Shown here: one piece after another, positions 1-7,786 of the stretch
Position numbering within the stretch: position 1 is the first letter of the stretch
How the letters are laid out: each line of letters begins with the position of its first letter
DNA from: Alphaproteobacteria bacterium SO-S41
GTDB taxonomy: Bacteria; Pseudomonadota; Alphaproteobacteria; Micropepsales; Micropepsaceae
Reading direction: 5' to 3'
DNA length: 64,000 nt
Assembly (NCBI GenBank): GCA_019670725.1
Contig: AP024629.1
Coordinates: 1,798,001 to 1,862,000, forward strand
Translations under genes and position numbers: made by a program
The notes under the pieces: model-generated
Seen by the model: only the letters and a program-made list of their open reading frames with translations
Databases searched by the model: none
Told to the model about the DNA's origin: nothing

Positions 1-1
1 G

Positions 2-775
2 TCGTCCGCCGACTGGAGCGAGAAGACGAAGATCACCGGCGGCACGGTCGTCGCGCTCTCGGCCGGTGCCGACACGTTTGCGACGCTCTCGTATGCGACC
101 AGCGAAGGCGATGCCTACAAGACGCCGCTGACGGTCTATGCGATCGGCGACGGGTCCAAGAAGCTGGAAGCCAGCATCGCCGGGCAGGCGACGGCGCTGG
201 TCGCGGCGGCCGATGGCTCGGGCTATGCCGTCATGCTGGAGCGCAAGGAAGACGCGGCGGAGAAAAAGGAAGACGTGCCCGCCGACGTGACGGACGAAGC
301 GGCGAAGGCCGAGTTCGAGCAGAAGCACGACGGCTACACGACCGAGATCGTCATGCTGGACGGAACCGGCAAGGAGACCGCGCGGGTGACAAGCTGGTAT
401 TCGACCTATGACACGATGGTCGGCAGCTATGAGGGCGGGACCGCGTATTTCATCGGCTACAGCAACGACAATCTGAAGATCGCCGCCGACGGCACCGCCT
501 CGATGTTCAAGCTGCCGCCGAGCTATCTCTACGGGATCGGCGTCGGCCCGGACGGCAAGAAGATCGCGGCCGGTTCGCTGCGCGACGGCACGGTCTACGA
601 TCTCGCCGCCGGGACCGGGAGCACCTACGAGCTCGACAACCAGGAAGGCTGGCCGGAATATTTCGAGGGCTTCGGCTTCGCGCCGGACGGCTCGGTCTAT
701 GGCGGCACCACGGCCTACCGCCTCGCCCATATCGGCGCGGACGGCACCATCATCGCGGCGAAGCCGGTTTATTGA
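2..775 (+). CDS. C-terminal part of a beta-propeller-like protein (5' end outside window)
   Basis: The frame is open from base 2 to the TGA at 773-775, so this is the last 257 residues of a protein whose start lies left of the window. The visible part consists of short beta-rich repeats with DG turns such as GPDGKK and APDGSV, which is the look of WD40/PD40-type propeller blades. An acidic-basic low-complexity insert (EDAAEKKEDV) lies around visible residues 82-91. No catalytic domain follows the blades before the stop, so a peptidase of the S9 type is unlikely unless the domain order is unusual. Substrate and location cannot be judged without the N-terminus. Confidence 0.6.
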   Translation, partial: SSADWSEKTKITGGTVVALSAGADTFATLSYATSEGDAYKTPLTVYAIGDGSKKLEASIAGQATALVAAADGSGYAVMLERKEDAAEKKEDVPADVTDEAAKAEFEQKHDGYTTEIVMLDGTGKETARVTSWYSTYDTMVGSYEGGTAYFIGYSNDNLKIAADGTASMFKLPPSYLYGIGVGPDGKKIAAGSLRDGTVYDLAAGTGSTYELDNQEGWPEYFEGFGFAPDGSVYGGTTAYRLAHIGADGTIIAAKPVY

Positions 776-813
776 TCGTGTAAGGGGCAGCCTGCGCCGC
801 CCCTCGTTCGATC

Positions 814-2262
814 CTACAAGCCGGCCGCCTGCTTCGACTTTCGCGTCAGGGAGTCGCGCAGCTTCACCTTCGCGGCGTTCTCATCGCCGCCCTGCGACTC
901 GACGACCGCGTCGCGATAGGCGCGGAGCACGTCATTGTCGTTACCGCTGGCATCGCGGCCATTGTCGCGAAGGATACGGCGGGCATCGGTTACGGAGTCT
1001 GCTGAACCCAGCGCGATCATCTCGTCGATCTTCGCCATGTCGCCGACCGGCGGCTTGGCGGGCAGCGGATGGTTGAAGAGGCGCGCGACATAGCCGGCCG
1101 AATACCAGGTCGCGTAACCGCGCCGATCGCCGCGTTCGTTGACGTTGTCGATCGTCCACGCGATGAGGGCGGTGCACGAAATCCCGCCGAGGATTGAAGC
1201 GAAGGCAATGGCGGCGCCGGCAACGATGCCTTCCGCCAGCAGATACTGCCATGTTGCCGCGAGCTGAGCGCCGGCGCGCTGGAAGAACTGCTTGAGCGCT
1301 TTTTCGCCGACATATTTGAAGACGGCTTTCCAACCGTCAGCGGAGAGGCCGATATTGATGGAGAACTTGATCGTGAACTTGAGCGGAACAGGGCCCGCAG
1401 CAAGTTTCAGCGTGTTCTTGCCGGTATAAGAGCCCTTGAAGCCGGCAAAGGCCGGGCTGCCCTCGATCGTAAACTCGTGGCCGATCGAGTAGCTCCCGTC
1501 ATCGCTGGTCCATGCCGTATTCTTGAAAGCCAGCTCGAAGGGCTCGGCGATGGCGGCGACGACTTTTTGTTTTTCGCTGGTTGCGACCGCCTTGGCGATT
1601 TTTTCAAGATATTGCGGCCCGAGCTTGTCGAGCGCGGCGCCAAATCCGACCTTCCAATCCTCGGTTAATTTGGCCTCCGCCGCGGCCTTCATCTTGTCCT
1701 TCTTGTACTGAAACTTGACCGCGGACTCGGTGACGATTTCGCCTTCAAAATTGATCTTCAAGACGGCGATAAAATATTTGTACTCGAAGAACTTCTTGGG
1801 ATCGGGCGGCAGTTTCACTTCGAAGCCGAATTTTTGTCCCGGCAGAAGGTCATAGACGTAGCCGGGGCCGGGATCGTCATCGAGTGAGATGACCGGCTCG
1901 GGCCGGTTGAAGACCTTTTCGCCACGCTCCATGCGGCCGACGATGGGGATCGCGATGTTCTCGCCGCCGCGGAAGCGCCGGTTCTTGCGATCGGCGGTTT
2001 CCGGGCAGCGGAAGGCATGGTGGTTGCCGAGATACCAGTTGACGATTTCCGGGACGAGTTTGCCTTTGACGATACTGCCCGGGAAATTGAACTCGATCAG
2101 CGCCTCGACGGGAACGTTGTGCCTTTCGGCGACGGACGTCCAACCCTCCTTCTTGCCGTCCCGGATCGTATAGCGGGCGGCCGTCTGGTCGGCTGGCGGC
2201 AGGTAGCTCTTCACCCGGTCGGAGTCTTTCAGCGCCGCTTTGGGTGCTTTCTCTAGTGCCAT
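814..2262 (-). CDS. hypothetical protein with LysM-like N-terminal region and a hydrophobic segment
   Basis: A 482-residue protein that I do not recognise. I chose the ATG at 2262 because GAGAGGGAAA lies just upstream; an ATG twelve codons earlier has no such site. The N-terminal part (about residues 24-95) combines a YTIRDG opening with SVAERHNVPVEALIEFN, which resembles a LysM-type fold and suggests binding to a surface glycan, but the match is loose. The middle is beta-rich with many Lys and Phe. A glycine/alanine-rich hydrophobic stretch near residues 345-375 could cross a membrane. The coding sequence has more T-rich and A-rich codons in its middle than neighbouring genes, so recent acquisition is possible. 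Confidence 0.6.
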   Translation of the reverse strand: MALEKAPKAALKDSDRVKSYLPPADQTAARYTIRDGKKEGWTSVAERHNVPVEALIEFNFPGSIVKGKLVPEIVNWYLGNHHAFRCPETADRKNRRFRGGENIAIPIVGRMERGEKVFNRPEPVISLDDDPGPGYVYDLLPGQKFGFEVKLPPDPKKFFEYKYFIAVLKINFEGEIVTESAVKFQYKKDKMKAAAEAKLTEDWKVGFGAALDKLGPQYLEKIAKAVATSEKQKVVAAIAEPFELAFKNTAWTSDDGSYSIGHEFTIEGSPAFAGFKGSYTGKNTLKLAAGPVPLKFTIKFSINIGLSADGWKAVFKYVGEKALKQFFQRAGAQLAATWQYLLAEGIVAGAAIAFASILGGISCTALIAWTIDNVNERGDRRGYATWYSAGYVARLFNHPLPAKPPVGDMAKIDEMIALGSADSVTDARRILRDNGRDASGNDNDVLRAYRDAVVESQGGDENAAKVKLRDSLTRKSKQAAGL

Positions 2263-2500
2263 CGTGTTTCCCTCTCGTCGCTGCCGCGATTGAACCATGG
2301 CGAGTCCGGTTCGGCGCTGCGGCCTTTCGCTGCATTGCAGCGACGCATTTGCTTGCGCATCGGGCGAAACAGGCGTGCGATGAGCTTCTCGGGAAGGCCT
2401 CCACGCCGCTCTCGCGCGCGCCTCATCCGGGATGTCAGAGCGCTGTCATGCGAACTGATTGACAGCGCTCTCAACGCTTCAAGCGGAAGAGGAGAGACGC

Positions 2501-4570
2501 ATGAGCGACACCAACGCCAAAGGAACCAGAACCGGCAGGCCAGACGGCGGCCCGCGCAATGCAGGGCCGCGCATGATCGCGATCGTCGGGCCGTATGGGT
2601 CAGGCAAGACGACGCTGCTGGAAAGCCTGTTGCACGCGACAGGTGCAACGACCCGCAAGGGCGCCGTCGCGGCGCGCAATACGATCGGCGATGCGAGCGC
2701 GGAGGCGCGCGGGCGGCAGATGTCGACCGAGCCGAATGCGGCCGTCACGACGTGGCTGGGCGACACCTACGCGTTCGTGGACTGCCCCGGCTCCATCGAA
2801 TTCCTGCATGACGCGCAGAACGTGATCGCGGCGTGCGACGCGGCGATCGTGGTCGCCGAGCCCGATCCCGCCAAGGCGCAGATGCTGCATCCCTTCATGA
2901 AGGCGCTGGAGGATGCGGGCGTGCCGCGGCTGGTCTTCGTCAACAAGATCGACAAATCCCAGGGCCGCATCCGCGACCTGTTGGAATATCTGCAGCCGAT
3001 GAGCGCGACGCCGCTGGTGCTGCGCCAAGTGCCGATCTGGGAGGACGGCGCGGTGACGGGGTTCATCGATCTCGCGCTGGAGCGGGCGCATCATTATCGC
3101 GAGCACGCGGCCTCGGAGATCGTCGAGATGCCCGGCGAGATGGCGGAGCGCGAGAAGCAGGCGCGCTACCAGATGCTGGAGACGATGGCCGACTACGACG
3201 AGCATCTGATGGAGGAGCTGCTCTCCGACATCGAGCCGCCGGCGGACGAGGTGTTCGCCGATCTCGCCAAGGAACTCGGGCAAGGGCAGATCGTGCCGGT
3301 GCTGCTGGGCAGCGCCGAGCGCGATAACGGCATTCGCCGCCTGCTGAAGGCGCTGCGCCATGACGTGCCGGACGTGAAGGCGACGGCGGCGCGGCTGGGC
3401 GCTTCGGGCGCCGATATCGCGCAGGTGATCCGCACGACGCATTCGGGGCAGGGCAAGCTCTCGCTCGCGCGGGTGCTGACCGGGACGATCAAGGACGGCG
3501 CGACGCTGATCCGTGGCGACGGCACCGAGGCGCGGGTCGGGGGCATGTTCCAGCCGTTCGGCGAGAAGCTGACCAAAGTAGGCTTTGCGAGCGCCGGCGA
3601 TCTGGTGGCGCTGGGGCGGCTCGATCCGGTGCAGACCGGCGATACGCTCTCGACGGCGAAGGGCGTCGCGGCGCTGGCGCAGGCCGGGGCGGTGGAGCCG
3701 GTCTATGCACTGAGCATTGCCGTCGCGGATCGCAAGGACGAGGTGAAGCTGACGGCGGCCTTGCACAAGCTGGCGGAGGAAGATCCGTCGCTGACCGTGC
3801 GGCACGATGCGGCGACGCATGAGCTGATCCTGTCGGGGCAGGGGGAAATCCACCTAAAGGTCGCGATGGACCGGCTCGCCTCAAAGTTCGGGTTGAAGGT
3901 GACCGCGAAGCCGCCGCGCGTGCCGTATCGCGAAACGTTGCGGAAGACCGTGACCAAGCATGCCCGGCACAAGAAGCAGTCGGGCGGGCATGGTCAGTTC
4001 GCCGATATCACCGTGGAGATCCGGCCCGTGGGACGGGGCGAAGGCTTCGTCTTCGAGGACCGCGTCACAGGTGGTGCGGTGCCGCGGCAATACATTCCCT
4101 CGGTCGAGCGCGGGGCACGGGAGGCGCTGGAGAAGGGCGCGTTCGGGTTCCCGGTGGTCGATGTCGCGGTGGCCTTGCTGGACGGCAAGTATCACGACGT
4201 CGATTCCTCGAACGAGGCCTTCATCATCGCCGGGCGTATGGCGATGAACGAGGCGCTGCCGGAGTGTTCGCCGGTGTTGCTGGAGCCGGTGATGGCGGTC
4301 GAGATCGCCGTGCCGAGCCATGCGACGGCGGCGGTGAACGGCATGGTCTCGAGCCGCCGCGGCCATATCCAGGGCTTCGACGCGCGGGCGAACTGGCCGG
4401 GCTGGGATGTCGTGAAGGCGCAGGTCCCGCAGGCCGAGCTGCAGTCGCTGATCGTCGAGCTGCGCTCGGCGACGCAGGGCGTGGGGAGCTACACCGCCAA
4501 GTTCGACCATCTCGCCGAACTGGTGGGCAAGCCGGCAGAGGCGGCGCTGGCGCACGCGCAGGCGGCTTAA
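2501..4570 (+). CDS. elongation factor G-like translational GTPase (paralogue)
   Basis: A 689-residue translational GTPase with the full EF-G domain length. The start ATG at 2501 follows GAGGAGAGACGC. The P-loop is GPYGSGKTT (residues 30-38) and the base-specificity motif is NKID (148-151). The G3 motif reads DCPGS (94-98), with Ser where classical EF-G and EF-Tu carry the catalytic His of DxPGH. This, and the absence of the rpsL/rpsG/tuf neighbourhood, mark it as the EF-G-like paralogue found in many bacteria rather than the housekeeping fusA. The role of this paralogue is not settled; ribosome association is likely from the conserved domains III-V (for example the RGHIQG loop near the C-terminal part). 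Confidence 0.85.
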   Translation: MSDTNAKGTRTGRPDGGPRNAGPRMIAIVGPYGSGKTTLLESLLHATGATTRKGAVAARNTIGDASAEARGRQMSTEPNAAVTTWLGDTYAFVDCPGSIEFLHDAQNVIAACDAAIVVAEPDPAKAQMLHPFMKALEDAGVPRLVFVNKIDKSQGRIRDLLEYLQPMSATPLVLRQVPIWEDGAVTGFIDLALERAHHYREHAASEIVEMPGEMAEREKQARYQMLETMADYDEHLMEELLSDIEPPADEVFADLAKELGQGQIVPVLLGSAERDNGIRRLLKALRHDVPDVKATAARLGASGADIAQVIRTTHSGQGKLSLARVLTGTIKDGATLIRGDGTEARVGGMFQPFGEKLTKVGFASAGDLVALGRLDPVQTGDTLSTAKGVAALAQAGAVEPVYALSIAVADRKDEVKLTAALHKLAEEDPSLTVRHDAATHELILSGQGEIHLKVAMDRLASKFGLKVTAKPPRVPYRETLRKTVTKHARHKKQSGGHGQFADITVEIRPVGRGEGFVFEDRVTGGAVPRQYIPSVERGAREALEKGAFGFPVVDVAVALLDGKYHDVDSSNEAFIIAGRMAMNEALPECSPVLLEPVMAVEIAVPSHATAAVNGMVSSRRGHIQGFDARANWPGWDVVKAQVPQAELQSLIVELRSATQGVGSYTAKFDHLAELVGKPAEAALAHAQAA

Positions 4571-4587
4571 GCCCGCGCCATCTGGAC

Positions 4588-4611
4588 GGCCGCGCGTTAG
4601 CGCGCGCGGCC
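4588..4611. terminator. GC-rich hairpin between convergent genes
   Basis: GGCCGCGCG at 4588-4596 pairs with CGCGCGGCC at 4603-4611. The hairpin lies between the stop of the EF-G-like gene and the end of purC, and contains the purC stop codon in its loop region. No U-run follows on either strand, so termination by this hairpin alone is uncertain. Confidence 0.4.
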
Positions 4612-5523
4612 GATGTCCAGCGGATGGCCGGTCAGCCGGCGATAGGTTTCGAGATAGCGGGCGCTTGTCGTGTCGATCACCTCGCGCGGCAAAGGCGGCG
4701 GCGGGGCTTCGCCGTTCCAGCGACCAGCGCGGCGTTCGGCGTCGAGATAGTCGCGCAGCGGCTGCTTGTCGAAACTCGCCTGCGCGCGGCCGGGCTCATA
4801 GGCATCGACCGGCCAGAAGCGTGAGCTGTCGGGGGTCATGACCTCGTCGATCAGCAGGATGTCGCCGTTCGCATCGCGGCCGAATTCGAACTTGGTGTCG
4901 GCGATGATGAAGCCGCGCTCGCGCGCGATGCGCTCGCCCTGCGCGTAGACCGTGCGCGCCAGGGTTTCGAGGGTGTGCGCGGCATCGCCGCCGACAACAT
5001 CGCGCATCTTCGCGATGGTGATGTTCTCGTCGTGGCCGGTTTCGGCCTTGGTCGCGGGGCTGAAGATCGACGGTTCGAGCTTGTCGCTTTCGCGGAGGCC
5101 TTCGGCGAGCTTTTCGCCGGCGAGCGTGCCGTGCGCGGCGTATTCCTTCCAGGCCGAGCCGGAGAGGTAGCCGCGGATCACGCACTCGACCGGGAAGACG
5201 GTAGTGCGGTGGCAAAGCATGGCGCGGCCGATGAGGGCGTCGCGGTGGCTCGCCAGCGCCGGGACCAGCCGGACGATCTCGTCGGCGTCGACGGCGATCA
5301 TGTGATGGCGGACCACGCCGCCGAGCTGGCGGAACCACCAGGCGCTGATCTGGGTCAGCACCGCGCCTTTCGACGGGATGGTCTCGCCCATCACCACGTC
5401 GAAGGCGCTGATGCGGTCGGTCGTCAACAGCAGCACGCGGTTGTCGCCGGCGTCATAGATGTCGCGGACCTTGCCGCGGCCGATCCGCGGCAGCGGCAGA
5501 TCGCTGGCGTGCATGGACGTCAT
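4597..5523 (-). CDS. purC: phosphoribosylaminoimidazole-succinocarboxamide synthase
   Basis: SAICAR synthase catalyses ATP-dependent ligation of CAIR and aspartate in purine biosynthesis, in the cytoplasm. The 308-residue protein has the family hallmarks in order: [10 protein letters not shown] near residue 15, [12 protein letters not shown] near 36, the [15 protein letters not shown] block near 120, and the IADTKFEFG / [14 protein letters not shown] block near 210-235. The length matches the longer SAICAR synthase type of about 300 residues rather than the 237-residue enteric type. Two in-frame ATGs, at 5523 and 5514, are both possible starts; neither has a strong ribosome binding site. It stands alone, convergent with the EF-G-like gene. 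Confidence 0.93.
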   Translation of the reverse strand: MTSMHASDLPLPRIGRGKVRDIYDAGDNRVLLLTTDRISAFDVVMGETIPSKGAVLTQISAWWFRQLGGVVRHHMIAVDADEIVRLVPALASHRDALIGRAMLCHRTTVFPVECVIRGYLSGSAWKEYAAHGTLAGEKLAEGLRESDKLEPSIFSPATKAETGHDENITIAKMRDVVGGDAAHTLETLARTVYAQGERIARERGFIIADTKFEFGRDANGDILLIDEVMTPDSSRFWPVDAYEPGRAQASFDKQPLRDYLDAERRAGRWNGEAPPPPLPREVIDTTSARYLETYRRLTGHPLDIGRAR

Positions 5524-5604
5524 GTCGGGGAATCCTGTGGCAGATGACGAGACGGCACAGTTTAGGGGCGCGGCGTTTCGAACGCCATGCGCAGACTACG
5601 CGCG

Positions 5605-5874
5605 CTAATCGCTGCCGCCACCGCCGTCTCCGCCGCCGCTGTCGCCTGCGCCAGCGTCATGGCCGCCGTGCTCGTGGGTAGGGTGGGGGCTGTGGGCTGC
5701 TTCGCCGGCGGCGAGGATCGGCAGGATGAGGAGGGCGGCGTCCGCACCGTCGCCGGTGTTGCTGTTCGCCGCCGCCGGCCGGGACGTTTTTGACGCGAAG
5801 TGGCCGATGACCAGGAGGAGAACGACGAAGGCCGCGATGACGGCGGCAACGACTCCGATGACGGTCCATGACAT
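5605..5874 (-). CDS. small membrane protein with His-rich tail
   Basis: An 89-residue protein read from the ATG at 5874, preceded by GGGGGAA. Residues 3-24 form one strongly hydrophobic helix. A short second hydrophobic patch spans 45-57. Residues 61-72 hold five histidines (61, 64, 67, 69, 72), and the protein ends in a Gly/Asp-rich tail. The layout suggests a membrane-anchored peptide whose tail could bind a metal ion, but no family is recognised. The reading frame extends upstream of this ATG only by overlapping the real HAD gene on the other strand, so I do not accept the longer form. Confidence 0.6.
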   Translation of the reverse strand: MSWTVIGVVAAVIAAFVVLLLVIGHFASKTSRPAAANSNTGDGADAALLILPILAAGEAAHSPHPTHEHGGHDAGAGDSGGGDGGGGSD

Positions 5875-5952
5875 TGGCGGTTCCCCCGAGGCCGCCACAC
5901 TACGACATAAACGGTGACATGACTGCGGGGCGGCGGCGGGGTACGCAGCCTT

Positions 5953-6618
5953 ATGACCGATCTGAAGCCCGATCTCGTGATTTTCGACTGCGATGGCGTG
6001 CTGGTGGACAGCGAGGCGATCGCCAATGAGACGTTGGCCGGGGCGCTGTCGGAATGGGGGCTGGCGATGACCGGGCCGGAGGCGCGGGCGCGCTGGATCG
6101 GGCGGTCGATGACGACGGTCGAGGCCGAGCTGCGTCGGGAGCTGGGCGACCGGCTGCCGGAGGGGTGGCTGGAGGAGGTCGAGGCGCGGGATTTCGCGAT
6201 CTTCCGGGCGCGGCTGGAGGCCGTGCCGGCGGTGCGGGGGGCCATCGAGGCCGTGCAGGCGGCAGGGATCGCGACCTGCGTGGCGTCGTCGGGCTCGCAC
6301 GCCAAGATGGACGTGACGCTGGGTGTCACCGGGCTGAAGCCGCTGTTCGAGGGGCGGATCTACTCTTCGCGGCAGGTGGCGCGGGGGAAGCCGCATCCGG
6401 ATCTCTTCCTGTTCGCGGCTGCCGAGATGGGCATCGCACCGGAGCAGGCGGTGGTGATCGAGGACAGCCCGGCCGGGGTGACGGGCGCCGTGGCGGCGGG
6501 GATGCGGGTGCTGGGCTATGCCGGCGATCCCCTGACCGAGCGGGCGGCGCTGGCGGCGGCGGGGGCGGAGCTCTTCGAGGACATGCGCGACGTGCCGCGC
6601 CTGCTGGGGCTTGGCTAG
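5953..6618 (+). CDS. HAD-superfamily hydrolase (phosphatase / beta-phosphoglucomutase-like)
   Basis: A 221-residue HAD subfamily IA hydrolase with a complete active site. The nucleophile and acid are D12 and D14 in [10 protein letters not shown], motif II Ser is in ASSGS (111-115), the Lys of motif III is K146 in GKPHPD, and the motif IV acidic pair is E170-D171 in IEDSPAG. The helical cap lies between residues about 18 and 85. Members dephosphorylate small sugar phosphates such as phosphoglycolate or act as phosphoglucomutases; the substrate cannot be read from sequence. A second HAD-like gene of identical length begins 29 bases after its stop, on the same strand, presumably in one transcript. 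Confidence 0.85.
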   Translation: MTDLKPDLVIFDCDGVLVDSEAIANETLAGALSEWGLAMTGPEARARWIGRSMTTVEAELRRELGDRLPEGWLEEVEARDFAIFRARLEAVPAVRGAIEAVQAAGIATCVASSGSHAKMDVTLGVTGLKPLFEGRIYSSRQVARGKPHPDLFLFAAAEMGIAPEQAVVIEDSPAGVTGAVAAGMRVLGYAGDPLTERAALAAAGAELFEDMRDVPRLLGLG

Positions 6619-6647
6619 AGGGGGAGAGGGCGGGGTAGACTGAGGCC

Positions 6648-7313
6648 ATGCTCATCGTTCCGCCGCTCCATGTGATCTTCGCCTGCGACGGGGTGCTGAT
6701 CGACAGCACCTGGATCATTGCCGACTGCATCACCGAAGCGCTGGCCGAGATCGGGCTGACGCTGGAGCCGCTGGAGGTCCGGCAGCGCTATGCCGAGCTG
6801 CCGGTTTCCGCGGTGGCGGGGCAGGCGGAAGCGGAGACGGGGGCGCCGGTGCCCGAGGGCTGGGCGGAGCAGCTGGCGGCGGAGATCCAGACGCGGGTGA
6901 AATTCCGGGGCCGGCCGGTCCAGCATGTCGCCGATGCCGTGCGGAAGATCCAGGCGAAGGGGGTGCGGACCTCGGTCTGGTCGCCCGCGCCACCGGAGCG
7001 GATCACCGTGCCGCTGGGGATGACCGGGCTGCTCTATCTCTTCAACCCGCGCCTCTACAGCGCCGGGATCCTAGAGCGGGACGATGCCTGTCCGGAGATC
7101 CTGGCCCTGACGGCGCGCATCTCGGGAATCGTCCCGAACCGGACGGTGGTCGTCGACAGCACGGTGGCGGGGGTGGCGGCTGCTGTAGCGGCAGGCATGA
7201 CCCCGTTCGCCTATGTCGGCGACCGCAGCACCGACGCGGCAGGGCTGGCGGGGGCCGGGGCGACGCTGGTCAAGGACATGCGCGAGCTGCCCAAGGCGCT
7301 CAAGCTCGGATGA
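6648..7313 (+). CDS. HAD-like pseudoenzyme, tandem relative of the preceding hydrolase
   Basis: A 221-residue protein that aligns without gaps to the preceding HAD hydrolase (for example both have GWxE at 71-74, VTGL/MTGL at 125-128, AAGM at 181-184 and end in LKLG/LLGLG). The catalytic residues are replaced at the matching positions: A12 instead of the nucleophile Asp, D146 instead of the motif III Lys, and D170-S171 instead of E170-D171. The fold should be kept but phosphatase activity is very unlikely. The reading frame is intact and has no frameshift, so it is not a decaying pseudogene by appearance. A regulatory or scaffold role for the active neighbour is an inference. Confidence 0.8.
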   Translation: MLIVPPLHVIFACDGVLIDSTWIIADCITEALAEIGLTLEPLEVRQRYAELPVSAVAGQAEAETGAPVPEGWAEQLAAEIQTRVKFRGRPVQHVADAVRKIQAKGVRTSVWSPAPPERITVPLGMTGLLYLFNPRLYSAGILERDDACPEILALTARISGIVPNRTVVVDSTVAGVAAAVAAGMTPFAYVGDRSTDAAGLAGAGATLVKDMRELPKALKLG

Positions 7314-7318
7314 AAAAA

Positions 7319-7339
7319 GGCCGGGCACGAGGCCCGGCC
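7319..7339 (-). terminator. rho-independent terminator, stronger on the minus strand
   Basis: GGCCGGGC (7319-7326) pairs with GCCCGGCC (7332-7339). Read on the minus strand the stem is followed by a run of T (complement of A at 7313-7318); on the plus strand only a weak GTAGTTTG follows. It directly follows the HAD pseudoenzyme stop codon, so it may serve both directions, but the polarity of the T-run points to transcripts arriving from the trxB side. Confidence 0.65.
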
Positions 7340-7786
7340 GTAGTTTGCTTGAGGGAGGCGCGAGCCTTCCGAGGATGATGGAAGGCTCACCGATCCGCCC
7401 GGTCGACTGGGCGGAGAAGTCTGCGAATGACTAGCAAACGCAGTCTATGGACGGTCTATCGCCCAGGCGAGGGCGAGGCGCAAGCAGTTTATGCGACCGA
7501 TTCTCATATTTCTGGAAGCATGAATCGAATCAATGGATTGCAAGGCGATCCTCAGTCTTCGATTCGCCTTGTTGAGGGTTTGATTCCGCCTGTTGACGAT
7601 TTGATTCAGGTGGGTGCGGTTTGACTCTGCCGCCGCCCGAAAATCGCAACTACATAAATTGCGAGTCTTTGGAGTCGCTTGGGGTGAGGTGCTGGTTCGG
7701 CGAGTCCGGATGGGTCCGATCGCCTGAACACTGTTCGCGCAGGGGCCGCCGCATGGCGCGCGGCGGCCCGTTTTTGCGAACAGTGT
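7340..7786. other. gene-free interval between HAD pseudoenzyme and trxB
   Basis: About 450 bases without a convincing protein gene, with visibly lower G+C than the surroundings. It holds a hairpin CAAGGCGA (7541-7548) / TCGCCTTG (7564-7571), a TCGCAA...TTGCGA inverted pair near 7642-7665, several TTTGATTC repeats, and ends in a large nested palindrome. Terminators with T-runs point outward on opposite strands at its two ends, so a small RNA or a long trxB 3' untranslated region is possible. A 65-codon frame at 7427-7624 is not supported by a ribosome binding site or recognisable sequence. Confidence 0.4.
7743..7775 (+). terminator. rho-independent terminator on plus strand, inside a larger palindrome
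   Basis: GGGCCGCCGC (7743-7752) pairs with GCGGCGGCCC (7760-7769), followed by T5 at 7771-7775 on the plus strand. It is nested in an outer perfect 12-bp inverted repeat, AACACTGTTCGC (7727-7738) and GCGAACAGTGTT (7776-7787), whose right arm touches the trxB stop codon. No plus-strand protein gene is obvious immediately upstream. Confidence 0.65.

Noticed and set aside
5605-6396. The long form of the small membrane protein starting upstream of 5874
   Set aside because: The extension lies opposite the HAD gene, is Arg/His-rich and has no signal; the ATG at 5874 with GGGGGAA gives a coherent protein.
7427-7624. A 65-codon frame in the gene-free interval
   Set aside because: No convincing ribosome binding site, no recognisable sequence, and it runs through stem-loop and repeat sequence that favours RNA structure over coding.
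7726-7736. GAAC-N3-GTTC within the palindrome as a LexA box
   Set aside because: It is an inverted form with the wrong spacing, unlike the direct repeat used in alphaproteobacteria, and it is explained as an arm of a perfect inverted repeat.
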